The notes beneath the pieces are model-generated. The model did not search any database, was not told where the DNA came from, and saw nothing but the letters and a program-made list of their open reading frames with translations. A stretch of 64,000 nt of DNA, taken from contig NC_041690.1 of the NCBI RefSeq assembly GCF_900005765.1, forward strand, positions 1,426,001 to 1,490,000, written 5' to 3'. Source of the stretch: Plasmodium relictum. Lineage: Eukaryota; Apicomplexa; Aconoidasida; Haemosporida; Plasmodiidae. Positions 18,701 to 30,708 of this stretch are shown piece by piece (the first letter of the stretch is position 1; every line of letters begins with the position of its first letter). A program made the position numbers and the translations under genes.

Positions 18701-21700
18701 TTTTTATCATTATTGCCATCATATAAAATCCCTTCTTTATTCTTCTCATATTTCTCCTCATATATTTCCTTACATTCATTTATATTTCCCTCTGAAATTG
18801 TTTTCTTCATATAACTCTTCGAATTGTTTTTTTTCTGTTCTATTTTTTCAATTGAACTTTTCATTGATAAATTTTTTTTTTTACATTTATCTTCATTTCC
18901 TTTTTCTTCTATTTGTTCTTCATATTTAAAACTATTCATTTGTATTTCCTTTTTATTATCTTGACAAAATACTTCTTTGTTATTAAAAGGGGTATTAATA
19001 ATTTTGTTATATGAGCTATCTAATTCATAGATATTTTTACACTTATTTTCATTTCCATCATATACATTTTCACAATTATTAAAGTAACACTCTTTTCTTT
19101 CTATCTTATCATTTTTACATTTATTTGTTTTATTTATAAGTTGAAAATCTAATTCTGGTAATTTTAAGCTACCTATTTTTTCTTTTTCCTTTTTATTTTT
19201 ATTATAAAATTTAAAAAGATCAGTAGATTCCTCACAATTAATTGAATTTATGATCAAGTCTTTGTTATTTGACGATATGAAAATATTTTTTTTGCAAGAA
19301 TTAAGTAAATTATTATTTGGCATTGATTCATATTTTCTATAAATATTATTTCTCTTACAATTATTATTATTTTCTAATTTAAGATCATTTTTAGCTTCAA
19401 ACGCGTTTATTGAATTGTGTGAAATGATTATGTTTTTTTTTCTTAAAGAATTATCATAAAATTTTTTATACACTTCACTTTCATCTAATAAATTAGAATT
19501 ATTCAAATTATAACTTATTTTATTTAAACTATTACTTATAATTTTGGCATCATGATCAACAAAAATATTATATCCTATGCAATTATTTTCTCTCTCTTTG
19601 TTTTGCTTATAGTTTAAATTACAGTTATTTATTTTATCATTTTTGATTTTATTTTTTATATATTTCGTTCTCTCTTTCTCTACATTATTTTCTACATTTA
19701 ATTTGTTATTTAATTTATAAAATAAATTAATGTCAGTATCCTCTCTTGTACTATTATTACTATTGCTATATTTATTATTCATACCTTTATCAATTGTAGT
19801 ATAATTATCATTTTCTTTATTAATAAAACTTTTTTCATTATTATTATTATTTTCCTCAATATTAAAAGAATTATCTTCATGAATAGTAATATTCTTAACA
19901 TTAGTATTATTATGATTATTACCAGTATTATGTTTTACATTATTTTTTGTAACATTATAAGGGCAATTTTTATCGATACCACTATTGCAAAAATTATAAT
20001 TGTTTTTAGTTGTTTCATTAACAAAATTAAAGTTGTTACTATTATTTTTTTTCTCTAATTCATAAACATTTTCATAACTTGGTTTATCAATAAACTTTGA
20101 AATATTCTTAAACTTTTTAAAAAAATCATTTTTTCCTATACCTAATAAGTTGTAATAATATTTTTTGTTTTGGAATGGAAGTATAAATTTTTTATAATCA
20201 CTACAATTCTTATAGTAACTTCTTTTATATAATTTTTTTTTATTATTAAAAAATGAAATTATAAAACTTTTTTTAATTCCATTAAATAATCTATTAGAAA
20301 TAATTTTATATTTTACTTCTAAAAGTTTCCTATTAAATGGTGTATATTTATGTGGTTTTATTCTGACCAAATATTTATAATTATTTCTAAAATATATTTC
20401 ATTTAAAAAACTATACTTAAAATTATTATTTTTTTTTACTTTCTTCCACTTATTTTTTGTGAAAATTTTTTTTTCTTTTTCTTTATTTAAAAAGTTTTTC
20501 ATTTTTAATGAATTACATAAATATAACTTATTTTTTAATTTTTTTTTTCTTTTAATGTTTTCAATATTATTTATTTCTATCTTGTTTTTATTTAATTCAA
20601 AATGATTTTTTTTTATATAGTCTACATTATCATAACTAAACTTTATGATATTTTTTTCATATATATTTTTATCTTCTTTCTTTTTAGAATTCTCTGTTAG
20701 TTTTTTTTTCGAATTATTATTTTTTTTTTCTAAGGAACCTTTTTTAATTTCCTCTAAATATTTTTCAATTTTTCTTATTCTTCTTTTTGCTTCAATATAG
20801 ATACTTATAATACCTATATTATTAGTATAAAATTTAATTAGATTTTCTTCTTTTTTTTTTAAATCATCTCCATTAACAAAATGATTTCGATTTTCTTCAT
20901 ATAAATTACATACTTTATGATCTTTTGATAAATAATTACTTAATGGATCAAAAATTTTATCAAAATATTCCTTATCATGTTCAAATTCCTCATTAGTATA
21001 ATAATCATCAGATATTCCATTTTTGAATTTCTTAATTTTTTGTGTATTTTTGCTGATATTAGTCCTTAAACATTTTAAATAGTTATATTCTTCTAATAAC
21101 AACATTTTCAGTTTATAATTATACCTTTTGTAAAAAGATAATACTTCCATAAGTATTTTTTTTTTATTTTTATGTTTATATTTGTTGTTATCATCATTTT
21201 TACACATTATTTCTTTTTTATCACTATTTTTAAATTTATTTTTATTTCTGCTCATATATTTAGTATTTTTTTTATATTCTTTTTTATAAAAAACTTCGTC
21301 TCTTTTTGTAATTAACTCTTTTGATGAATAAGTACCTGATATATCACTAATGTTTTTTCCTTTCTCTTTATAATTATTTTTTACCAAGTTACAGTTATCT
21401 AATATTGTATTTTTTTTTATATTCTCATATTTTTCAATAGAAGACGCTCTATTTATAAAGTCAGACTTATTTATATAATTATTTATTTTATTATTTAAGG
21501 AAATTGATTTATTCGAATTAATATCATAGCCGTTAGAATTATTTAAATTTATTATATTTTCATTTGAGAAATTACTAGATATTTTTTTTTCATCAGAGCT
21601 TTTTAGAGAATAATTTAAAGCTGATTTGATTCCTTTATACAATTTATCTATTTTATCTTTTTCTTCACTTAATTTTTTATTATTTCCACAATTCTTTTTT

Positions 21701-23979
21701 TCTTTTTCTTCATTTTTAATATAATTTTCAACAAATTCACTTTTATTTAATTTTTTATTTAAGTTATTTCTAATTAATTTGCTAACATTTTTATTACTAT
21801 TAATCATAGAATATCCATATTTATTTTTTTTATACAAATTTCCAAGCAATGTATTATTATTATTACTGTAGTTGATTCCAACATTATTATTTATTTTGAA
21901 TTCCTTTAACACATTATCACTATTTTTAATATTATCTTTGCTATTTTTTTCTAAATTATAATCCTTTGTATTATTCAAGCTAAATCTGATACATATATCT
22001 GATGCATGGTTGTTAAGCTGGCCTTTAAAATTATTAAAATATTTTTCATTAATCCTATCTCTTGTGTCTTCTTTATTTCTGTATAAACATTTTTTAAATA
22101 TGTTAATATGCTTTTCTATGTTTTTTTTTTTATATTTTTTTGAGATTGAAAAATGAAAGCTAATTTTTTTTTTTTTTTTTTTTAATGCTAATATTTGAAA
22201 TTTGCTAAAAGGAGATTTACTTAATTTATAAAAAAAATTTTCTTTTAATGGATTTTTAATATAATTTATTTTTTCCAAATAATTTTTTTCTTTCTTCTTT
22301 TTATAAGAAATATCTGTATTTAGTAAATTCTTATTATGGTAGTTGCTCTTATTTTTAAAAATAAAATCATCGTTGCTCCTTAGGCTATGTACAGAATCAT
22401 TTAGCATTTTAAAATGCAATTTTCTTTCTTTTAAACTGTTGCATCTGTGATTCTTATTTATTTTTGAAATGTCTTGCATTTCAGAAAATTTTTGACGAGA
22501 ATTTTCTATATTTTTTCTCTTTTTTCTAAAACTTCCAAAATTTTTCTCATTATTCAAGTAAAATTTTTCACTTTCTACACTATAATTATCATTACAAAAA
22601 TATTTTTTATTATTTATTTTGTTGTCTCTAAAGTGTATATCATTTTCATTATTTGATGTATTATTATTATTAGTTTTATACGTACTTTTTATTATTAATT
22701 TTTTTTTTTTATTGTTAATTTTGTTCCCTTTATAATTTTTATATAACATATTTTTAGTTTTATATTTCTTATCTTGATCTTTATCATTATTTTCAATACA
22801 TACATTACTAGCATTTTTTTTTTTACAATTAACAGAATAATTTTCAGAAATTATGTTAGAATATTCATTTGTAATATTATTGATATTACTTGCTTTTTCT
22901 TCTTTATTATCTTTTTTTTCTTTTTTTTTCTTTTTTTTTTCTTTTTCCTGTGATTCTTTTTTTTTTTGTTTTTCTTTCTTTTTCTCTTCTTTTTTTTCCC
23001 CTACTTCTTTTTCTTTATTTTCTCTTTTTTTTTCAATATTTTCATTGCTATTTTTAAAATTATAATTCAAAACATTTTCTAAATTTTTTCCTTTACAGTT
23101 ATGAAAGTTTTCAAAACTACTATTTTCTGAATCAAATGAAGTGTTATATATACTTTGAGAATTATAACTTTTATTTTTAAATTTTAAAGTTGAAATAATT
23201 TTTTTTTTATCATCTAAAACTTTTTTCAGTTCAATAATAGATTCACTTAAATGATTATTTTTACTGCTATTTAGATTTTTATTTTCTATTTTTTTATTTT
23301 TACTTTTTATTTTCTCTTCTGTAATATTTTTAAAAATTCTTTGAAACAATTTACTTTCTTTAACATTAGGTAAATTTAATTTACTGTTATAGGAAGACAG
23401 ATTATCATCATTAAAATCTTTATCAATATAGAAAATATTATTATTTTTATGTTTATTATGTAAGTTTTTATTCTCTCTCAATTCTTTATTTATAAAAGTG
23501 GTATTTCTATTAACTCCATTTATGTTTTCTTCAGAGTTACCTGCTTTGTCCTTTTTTTTAAAAAAATTATGGGATGTTTGAATAACATCTTTTTCTTTTA
23601 TATTTGTATTATCTTTATATAGATTTTCATCAAATTTTTTTATTTTTGTCCCAAACTTTTGTATTTCTCTGATATTCTTTTTAGATTCAGCTAGCTCGTT
23701 TACTAAACTTTAAATAAAAAAAAATATATATTTATGTAAATATATATACTTGATAAAATTATATATATTTGAATGAAATGAAAAAATATAAAATTTAATA
23801 AAACTTAGTGATAGATCAATAATATATATATATTCATTTTTATTTATATAACTTTATTTTTTTTTTATATATTTTAATACTTTTCTAAATTTTTATCTTC
23901 AGTGGGGATTAACGAAAAATGTTTCTGTATGTGCATATTACATTGAAGAAAAAAAGTTAAATATTAATGCAAATATCAT
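15739..23979 (-). CDS. Conserved-type Plasmodium protein of unknown function, 2.6k residues, with CxxC...CxxC motif; first exon tentative
   Basis: One huge exon runs from about 23709 to the stop at 15739. It has no ATG near its 5' end: the frame stays open upstream of a TTG at 23481 to a TAA at 23712-23710, beside acceptor-like sequence (TTTATTTAAAG/TTTAG). A 5' exon is therefore needed. My best candidate is 23979-23942 (MIFALIFNFFSS plus two bases, donor GTAATA), joined to 23707 with matching phase; a second candidate is 24138-24120 joined to 23703. The protein is mostly Asn/Lys-rich low complexity. Better-ordered blocks lie at about residues 770-915 (helical, charged; counted from the TTG) and about 1005-1145 (basic, aromatic). 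Near 2010-2050, QCIYCGKYLF and FLCTICKYKI form two CxxC knuckles likely to bind zinc. I recognise no family. The coding region is certain; the start is not. Confidence 0.75.
17322..17447 (-). other. Two-knuckle CxxC...CxxC putative zinc-binding motif in the unknown protein
   Basis: On the minus strand CIYCGKYLF and CTICKYKI lie about 32 residues apart, giving four cysteines in a ribbon-like spacing. Cysteines are rare elsewhere in this protein, and the segment lacks the Asn runs around it, which suggests a small folded domain. Confidence 0.5.
17826..17862 (-). repeat. Asn-Glu dipeptide repeat (six-base unit)
   Basis: A tandem six-base unit (cattttcatttt... on the plus strand) encodes consecutive Asn-Glu dipeptides inside the unknown protein. 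It is a simple in-frame microsatellite. Confidence 0.8.
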
Positions 23980-24417
23980 TCCTATAAATAATAAAGTTCT
24001 ATTTAACTTACTTTACATAATTATATTTTGTTTATCTTAGTTTTTCTTTTTTATTTTGTGTCTTTTTACTTTTATTTTTAATATCTTTATTTTTATTTTA
24101 TTTTATTTTTGTTGACTACTAAATTCATAAGATATCATTTTATTCTTTAACCTAAATCTTTGTATTTATAAAAGTTATAAATTCTCAAACATAATTTTAA
24201 AATTCATTTCTTTTTAAGAAATATATTAAAATGATAATAGTTATATATACTTATATATTCCGTTAAATTTTAAATATAGTAGTTGCTAAAATAAATTTTG
24301 TATATTTTTTTTAGTATAATTTTAAATACACAAAAATATTTATGTATATTTCAGATAAATACATTTTAAATTTTATTAATTGGAAGTTATTAATACTATA
24401 TTACTAAAAGAATATAG

Positions 24418-24475
<58 letters not shown>

Positions 24476-25356
24476 TACAATTAGTAAAATATAATAAAAG
24501 TTTATTATATATAAATTAATATACTTCTTTCAATTTAAAATTTTTCATTATAATTATTATGTTACATTAATATATAAAAAAAAAAAATAATAAATAAACA
24601 AATATTCAGGAAAATTAAAAATAAAATATTTAACATAAAAAAAAAAAATAAAATAAAATGCGAACAATAGGAATCCTCTTGATAAAATGTACATGTAATA
24701 AATGAAAAAATATTTATTTTTTCCTTTTAATTACAAATAATATTTACGTAAAATATTAATATATTTTAAACTATCAAATATTAAAGCAATTTTAAAGAAA
24801 AAAATTTAATTCATATGTATTATATAATTTTTATTTTCCATTGATACTCGAATTGGGACAAAAAAAAAATGTTTTTAAATACATATGAATTTCACTTTTT
24901 GTTTAAATAAAAATAAGAATCAATTATACATATATATATTCAATGCAAGAAAATTATTAGTTCAGAAATGATATCTTTTTGTTATACATTTTATTATTTA
25001 TTATAGATACAAATGATCATCAATAAAAAATAATTTCCCCTTCTTTAAAAGTATTCATTCATAAATACTTAAAATATATATAAAATATATAAATGCAATA
25101 TATTAGTTTTATATTATGATTAGAAAAAAAATAAATAAATAAAGAGTATTTATTTTGTTCATTTTTTTGTGTTCATCTTTTATCTTTTATTTTTTTCTAA
25201 AGGAAATAATAAATTATTCATAATTATCTTCTTAAACAAAATTGAACTATACATATATATATATATATAGATAAATAAATTTAATATTTTTTATTATTTA
25301 AAAATAATTTCAAAATATATAGATATAATATTATTCTTTATAAATTATGTGTGTGT
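23980..25356. other. Intergenic region between TREP 3' end and the unknown gene's 5' end
   Basis: About 1.4 kb between two genes on the same strand, so it should hold the TREP 3' UTR and the promoter of the downstream gene. It contains a TA dinucleotide run at about 24420-24474 and many A/T tracts. An alternative first exon for the unknown gene may lie at 24120-24138. Nothing else is recognisable. Confidence 0.55.
24420..24474. repeat. TA dinucleotide microsatellite
   Basis: About 50 bases of uninterrupted alternating T and A between genes, likely length-polymorphic. Confidence 0.95.
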
Positions 25357-28300
25357 TTATGACCAGCTTTCATCATTATATCCAATTTCTCCGCCTATAA
25401 CATCTTTCCCTTTCTCATCACTTAATAAGATTTCTGAATTACCTTGAAATTCTAAATTATTTAAATGCTCATCTTCTTCAATATAACTACTATGATATTT
25501 TTTGAAATAATACATAGCTCCTAAAGCTATTATAGTTCCAGCTAATGCAGACATACCTGCATATTTTACTGCTTTATAGTAATTGAATCTAACTTTTTCT
25601 TTTTCATTTTCACTTTTTTTTTCATATCCCTTTAGCGTTTGTTCTATATCCTTTTGAAGTTGTTCTTCTAAAATTTTATGAACTTCACCAGACATCTTTT
25701 TTGGTAAAGGATTTTTAACATCACTTGAATCTATGATAAAGTTATTTTGACCAACAACAATAAATTTGTTAGGTTCTAATTTCCCATCGTCTGATTTTTT
25801 AAAAAGTAATTTATGAATGCTCTTTGTACTTGTGTAGTATTTATATCGGAATTTATTTTTAGCATTTGGTTCTACTTTTGTATGCTCTACATAATTACTA
25901 AGTGTTTCTAGTTTTTCATTTATATTATCATTAATTCCCTTATCATTGTTTGAACCATTATAATCTTTTATGACGTTATCAATTAAGTTATTTATATTTT
26001 TTTTTCCTGCATGTTCTTTTTCTAATTTAAGTTTATTAGAATCTCCTTCTGATGTATCTTCTATATCTTTTGTAAATATGGAATCTGAATTTTCTTTAAT
26101 TTTTCCCGATGGCTCAACAATATGTTCTCCATCATTATTACGTGGCTTATCATATAATTTTACTTTTCTTTCTGCTTCATTTTCCACTTCAGATTGTTCA
26201 TTAGTCAATATTTGATTGTTTGTTTTTTGATTGTCACTAGTTATTTCTCTTTCTATATCGTCTTCTATATTTTGTTCTGGTATAATATGTTCTCTTATTA
26301 TTTCAGTAGATTGATTTTCTCCACCCATATTACTACTAGTTGTTTGATGTTCATTAGTCATTATTTGACTCTTAGTTTTATCATCACTAGTTATTTCTCC
26401 TTCTATATCATCATCTATATTTTCATGTGATGAATTATGTTCTTTTATAGTTTCACTAGATTGAATTTCTCCACTTATATTACTACTAGTTGCTTGATGT
26501 TCATTAGTCAATATTTGACTTTTAGTTTGATCATCACTAATTATTTCTCTTTCTATATCATCTTCTATATTTTGTTCCGGTATAATATGTTCTCTTATTA
26601 CTTCACTAGATTGATTTTCTCCATTCATATTACTACTAGTTGCTTGATATTCATTAGTCAATTTTTGATTATTAGTTTGATTGTCACTAGTTATTTCTCT
26701 TTCTATATCATCTTCTATATTTTGTTCTGGTATAATATGTTCTCTTATTGTTTCACTAGATTGATTTTCTCCATTCATATTACTACTAGTTGCTTGATGT
26801 TCATTAGTCAATTTTTGATTATTAGTTTGATCATCACTAGTTATTTCTCTTTCTATATCATCTTCTATATTTTGTTCTGGTATACTATGTTCTCTTATTG
26901 CTTCACTTGATTTATCTTCTCCATTTATATTACTACTAGTTGCTTGATGCTCATTATTGAATTTTTGATTCTTAGCTTGATCATCACTAGTTATTTCTCT
27001 TTCTATAACATCTTCTATATTTTGTTCTGGTATGTTATTTTCTCTTATTGTTTCACTAGATAGATTTTTTCCACTCATATTACTGCTAGTTGCTTGATGT
27101 TCATTAGTCAATATATGATTTTTAGTTTGATCACCAGAAACTGCTTTTCCTATTATAGATTTTATACTTTCTTCTTTATTTAATTGATTTCCATTTATCT
27201 TTTCTTCTGGCAAATCGACGCTTATATGTTCACTAGGTAAGTAATGACCTTTTATTGTTTTACTGTATTCTGGATATTTTTCGTTTTTATTATCGTTGCT
27301 GATTTGATGTTCATTTGTTATATCCTTACTTGGAATTTTATATTGGATTATATGTTCTACTTGATCTAGATCATTATTAATGGCATGATATAATAATGGA
27401 GGTTTTACATTTATATTTTTTTTATCATATTCTTCTTTATAATCTTCTCTGCCCATCCCATTTGGTGGTTGATATCCGCTTACCCATTCTCCTGGTATGT
27501 AATGTCCATCTATCCATTTTCCCACTAATCGATATCCATTTCCTTCTTTTCTGTACAATGTATTTTTGTCTATTCCTTTATCTGATAACTGACTTATTTC
27601 CATATTTTCAAATGGTAATTTCTGCTCTACTTTTTCACCTTCTATTTGATCTTCTTTTATCCTTTTATCATCAATATTTTCTTTACCCCTTCTTAGATAA
27701 TTTTTTTTACTTTCTTTGATTGGCATTTTAATTTCAATTTGATCTTGTTTAATTAAGTTTCCACTTTTTCCTTCATTTTCTTGAATTATTCTAAGATCAT
27801 CGTTTTTTCTTCCATTTTCTATATCCCTTTCTTTATTTATTTCTTTTTCTAGCTGTTCATCTTCTTCATTTATTCTAGAATCCTCTCCCTGATCCTTTAT
27901 TTTATTTTCAGCACTTATTTGATATTCTTGAGATTTATTATAGTGTGAATTTTCATTTTCTTTTTCACTTATTTTTTTTTCATGTGCTTCATTTTTTAGT
28001 TTATTTATATTATGATGTGGCTCTGAACTAATGTGATCATTTACTTGACTTCCAATCTTAAGTGAATTTTGATAATCAGAAGTTTCATTTTGATTAACTC
28101 TAGAATTCATATTAAAAGTATCCTTATTGTGTATATTTACTTGATCATCTACATTGCCAGGTACTGTATGCTCGTTAATTTGTTTTGCATGGTCATTATT
28201 TGTATTAATTAGGGGAGTTTTGTTGGAATTTTCTCTTGTTGATATTAAATTAGAATTGGGGATTTGATCAACTCGCTCATTATTTAAATTATAACTTTCT

Positions 28301-30027
28301 GATTCCTTTATTTTATCTATGTCTTTTTCTTCAGTACCTTCTGAATATCTTTCTTCATTTTTATTTTCGTCTTCATCTTCATCTTCATCATCATTTTCTC
28401 CACTTTTTTTATTTCTTTTATTTATTAGTTTTTTATGCTTTCTTAAAAGCTCTTTCTGTCTTTCTATCATTAACCGTATTTTACGATCTACTTGTTTTCT
28501 TATTTCTGCAATTCTGCGTGCATTAGATCCTTCTTCAGTTTCTCCTTCCATATCTTGCTCAATTTGTCTACGTAACAGTCCTTCGTTTGCTTCTCTTAAC
28601 CTTGTATCTTCTAAAAGGTTGCTTAATATTTCCGTAAATAATAAGTTATCTCCTTTTTCTTTTTGTTCAGGTGTACATGGTGGTAAATCGTGACATTCTA
28701 CGTAGTTTTCTACTATTTCTCCATATTGAACATAAGGTTTAAATTTATAACCTTTATCGCAAATACCTCTGCATTCATATATGGGATTATTACATTCTAC
28801 ACGATAATCTTCCTTTATTGCTGTTGTAAAATCAAAAACTCTCCTACAGGTAGGTTCATAATACAAACGAAAACTAGTAGATTTGCTTATAGTCATTTTA
28901 AGAGGGATAAAACGTTCTCTTTTTCTAAATTCACATGGTCCACTCCATTCTGACCAATCATTATATCTTGAGCAAACTGCTCCATGTTTTAAATGATAAC
29001 AGAACTTTTTTATTCCAGAAACACTTTTATAATCGTATTGTTCATCAATAAAATATGCGATAGGATAATCTACTTCATGGTCATATCGGGAATCTGAAAG
29101 GGTATGAATTGTGTTTCTACTAAATGGATTATCTGATGTAAAAAAAAAAATACCAAGATCTTTACTTCTGATTTCTCTAATATAATTTATTAACTCGTCT
29201 GAATAATCAGATAAATCATTTGGAGTTATCTTCTTGCTAATAATAATAACATTTTTCGCTTGTTTTAAAGCTGGATTACTTAATATATTTCTTTCATAGT
29301 AATCTTTTATTGCTGAATATAAATTTGTTTTTTTGGCTTCAGAAGTAACATAATTTTTTAATACTGATTTAATTGTTTCAATAAATGTTGGCGTATGCAG
29401 TTTATCAAGTTTTTCAATATTTTCATAAACTATATTTTCTTCATAAACAGATACACCAAAAAAATTTTTTCGATTTGGTCTCATATAATGTGCTGTTCCA
29501 ATAATCAAAAGCAATAATTTATCTAAAAAAATTTTATTTTGCATTTGTTCTGCACTGATAAGAAAATGAATATTCATTCCCTTACAAAAATCATAGTTAA
29601 AATTTACATAGGAATCATTTTCTATAAAAAAAAAGAAAAGAAAAATATATTCAAAAATTTATTAAAATTGGTACGCAATTAAATTAAATACCATTTTAAA
29701 ATTATAATGTATATCTACTAATATATATAGATGTATACATGCATATATATATGTTATTATATTCATTTTATATAAGAATGGGGATTTAAAAAATGAGGAA
29801 TAACATATTATTACAAAATGAATTTATATAAATATAGATAAAAATTATAAGCACTACTACATAAAAATTTATTTGACTTGTATAAAATTAATTTCCATAT
29901 TCTTTTCTATAAAATAAAAAACATACAATATATAATTTTTCTTCTTACGTAAAAGCACATTTTTTAAACTTGAGGCAATAGATAAGTAAAAAACATTAAA
30001 AATCGCTAAAATGCTAAAAAATTTCAT
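25357..30027 (-). CDS. TREP: TRAP-related sporozoite adhesin TREP (S6/UOS3), type I membrane protein
   Basis: Two exons: 30027-29949 and 29621-25357, joined across a 327-bp GTAAG...TATAG intron in phase 1, giving 1447 residues. Exon 1 supplies a signal peptide (MKFFSILAIFNVFYLSIASS). Then come an A-domain-like region (about residues 45-235; FCKGMNIHFLISAE onward) and a thrombospondin type 1 repeat starting at DWSEWSGPC (about 245-320, with a Cys cluster). A charged helical stretch and a long acidic/Asn region follow, with a 50-residue repeat array (about 850-1170). The protein ends with a membrane helix (about 1377-1400, AVKYAGMSALAGTIIALG) and a 45-residue acidic tail ending DESWS. The penultimate Trp is the aldolase/glideosome-linking feature of TRAP-family tails. 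TREP supports sporozoite gliding and salivary-gland invasion. The A-domain lacks the DxSxS MIDAS. Orthology rests on architecture and position. Confidence 0.93.
26195..27150 (-). repeat. 150-bp tandem repeat (50-residue unit) in TREP
   Basis: About six and a half units spaced exactly 150 bp apart; TTCATTAGTCA-type anchors recur at about 26351, 26501, 26651, 26801, 26951 and 27101, with a 3-base insertion in the last protein unit. Each unit contains NIEDDIEREITSDDQ, then LTNEHQATSSN, then REHIIPEQ. The inner copies are nearly identical and the outer ones diverged, as expected from unequal exchange in the middle of an array. Confidence 0.92.
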
Positions 30028-30105
30028 CTTATAAACTAAAAAAAATTATCATAGTAATGACTACAAAAAATATTTCAATTTTTAAAAATATTCAGTATAG
30101 GCCAA

Positions 30106-30119
30106 ATCACGCTAGTGAT
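30106..30119. repeat. Perfect inverted repeat just upstream of TREP
   Basis: ATCAC-GCTA-GTGAT, a 5-bp stem with a 4-base centre, lies about 80 bases before the TREP ATG, probably within its 5' UTR. It is unusually G/C-containing for this DNA; its role is unknown. Confidence 0.4.
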
Positions 30120-30526
30120 ATATAATGTGAAATTAGATGGTTCTATAATGATATTTATCTTTAATTTTTATTTTCTTTTTATCTTTATTCATATTTTTCT
30201 TATTTATTATTGTATGCAATTTATTACATCTAGTGTAATTTATATTAGACTTCTTTTAATTTTTTTTTTTTTTTGTTATAATTTTAAGTTTTTTTTTTTA
30301 AATTTCAAATAAAAATTAAAAATAATAAATTCATATATATAAATCAAATATACTTAACAAAATAATTTCAGGTGTAACAACCTGCTTAGATGTTTCTGAA
30401 GAGGAACAAAAAGACAAAAAAATTAGCTAATTTACAACTTTAAAAAAAATAATATAGACAAGAATTAAAAAATTTTAAACAGGAAACGTTTTAACTGCAT
30501 ATAAGGAAATTCTAGAATTTAGGAGC

Positions 30527-30529
<3 letters not shown>

Positions 30530-30571
<42 letters not shown>
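30530..30571. repeat. TA dinucleotide microsatellite
   Basis: About 40 bases of alternating T and A in the TREP/RabGGT-alpha intergenic region. Confidence 0.9.
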
Positions 30572-30574
<3 letters not shown>

Positions 30575-30700
30575 CTACAAACATAAAATATTTACATAAA
30601 ATTATAACTGAAAGTGTTTTAAATTATATTTTGATTAATACAATTAAAAAAGTTTAAACAATGTTGATATCAAAATAACACCTCTAGATCTAAAAATAAT

Positions 30701-30708
30701 TGCATGCA
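30701..30708. promoter_or_regulatory. TGCATGCA palindrome, candidate AP2-Sp site upstream of TREP
   Basis: The sequence is TGCATGCA, about 675 bases upstream of the TREP ATG. The sporozoite regulator AP2-Sp is known to bind a TGCATG core in promoters of sporozoite genes, and TREP is such a gene. Single cores also occur at 31487-31492 and, inside the TREP intron, at 29738-29743. The assignment is an inference from motif and gene identity. Confidence 0.5.

Noticed and set aside
26194-26910. Plus-strand ORFs up to 157 codons opposite TREP
   Set aside because: They are antisense shadows of the 150-bp TREP repeat: 150 is divisible by three, so an open antisense frame repeats with each unit. Composition is hydrophobic without any family resemblance.
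30115-30312. 65-codon ORF upstream of TREP
   Set aside because: It is almost entirely Phe, Ile and Tyr, as expected from T-rich DNA, and overlaps the likely TREP 5' UTR on the other strand.
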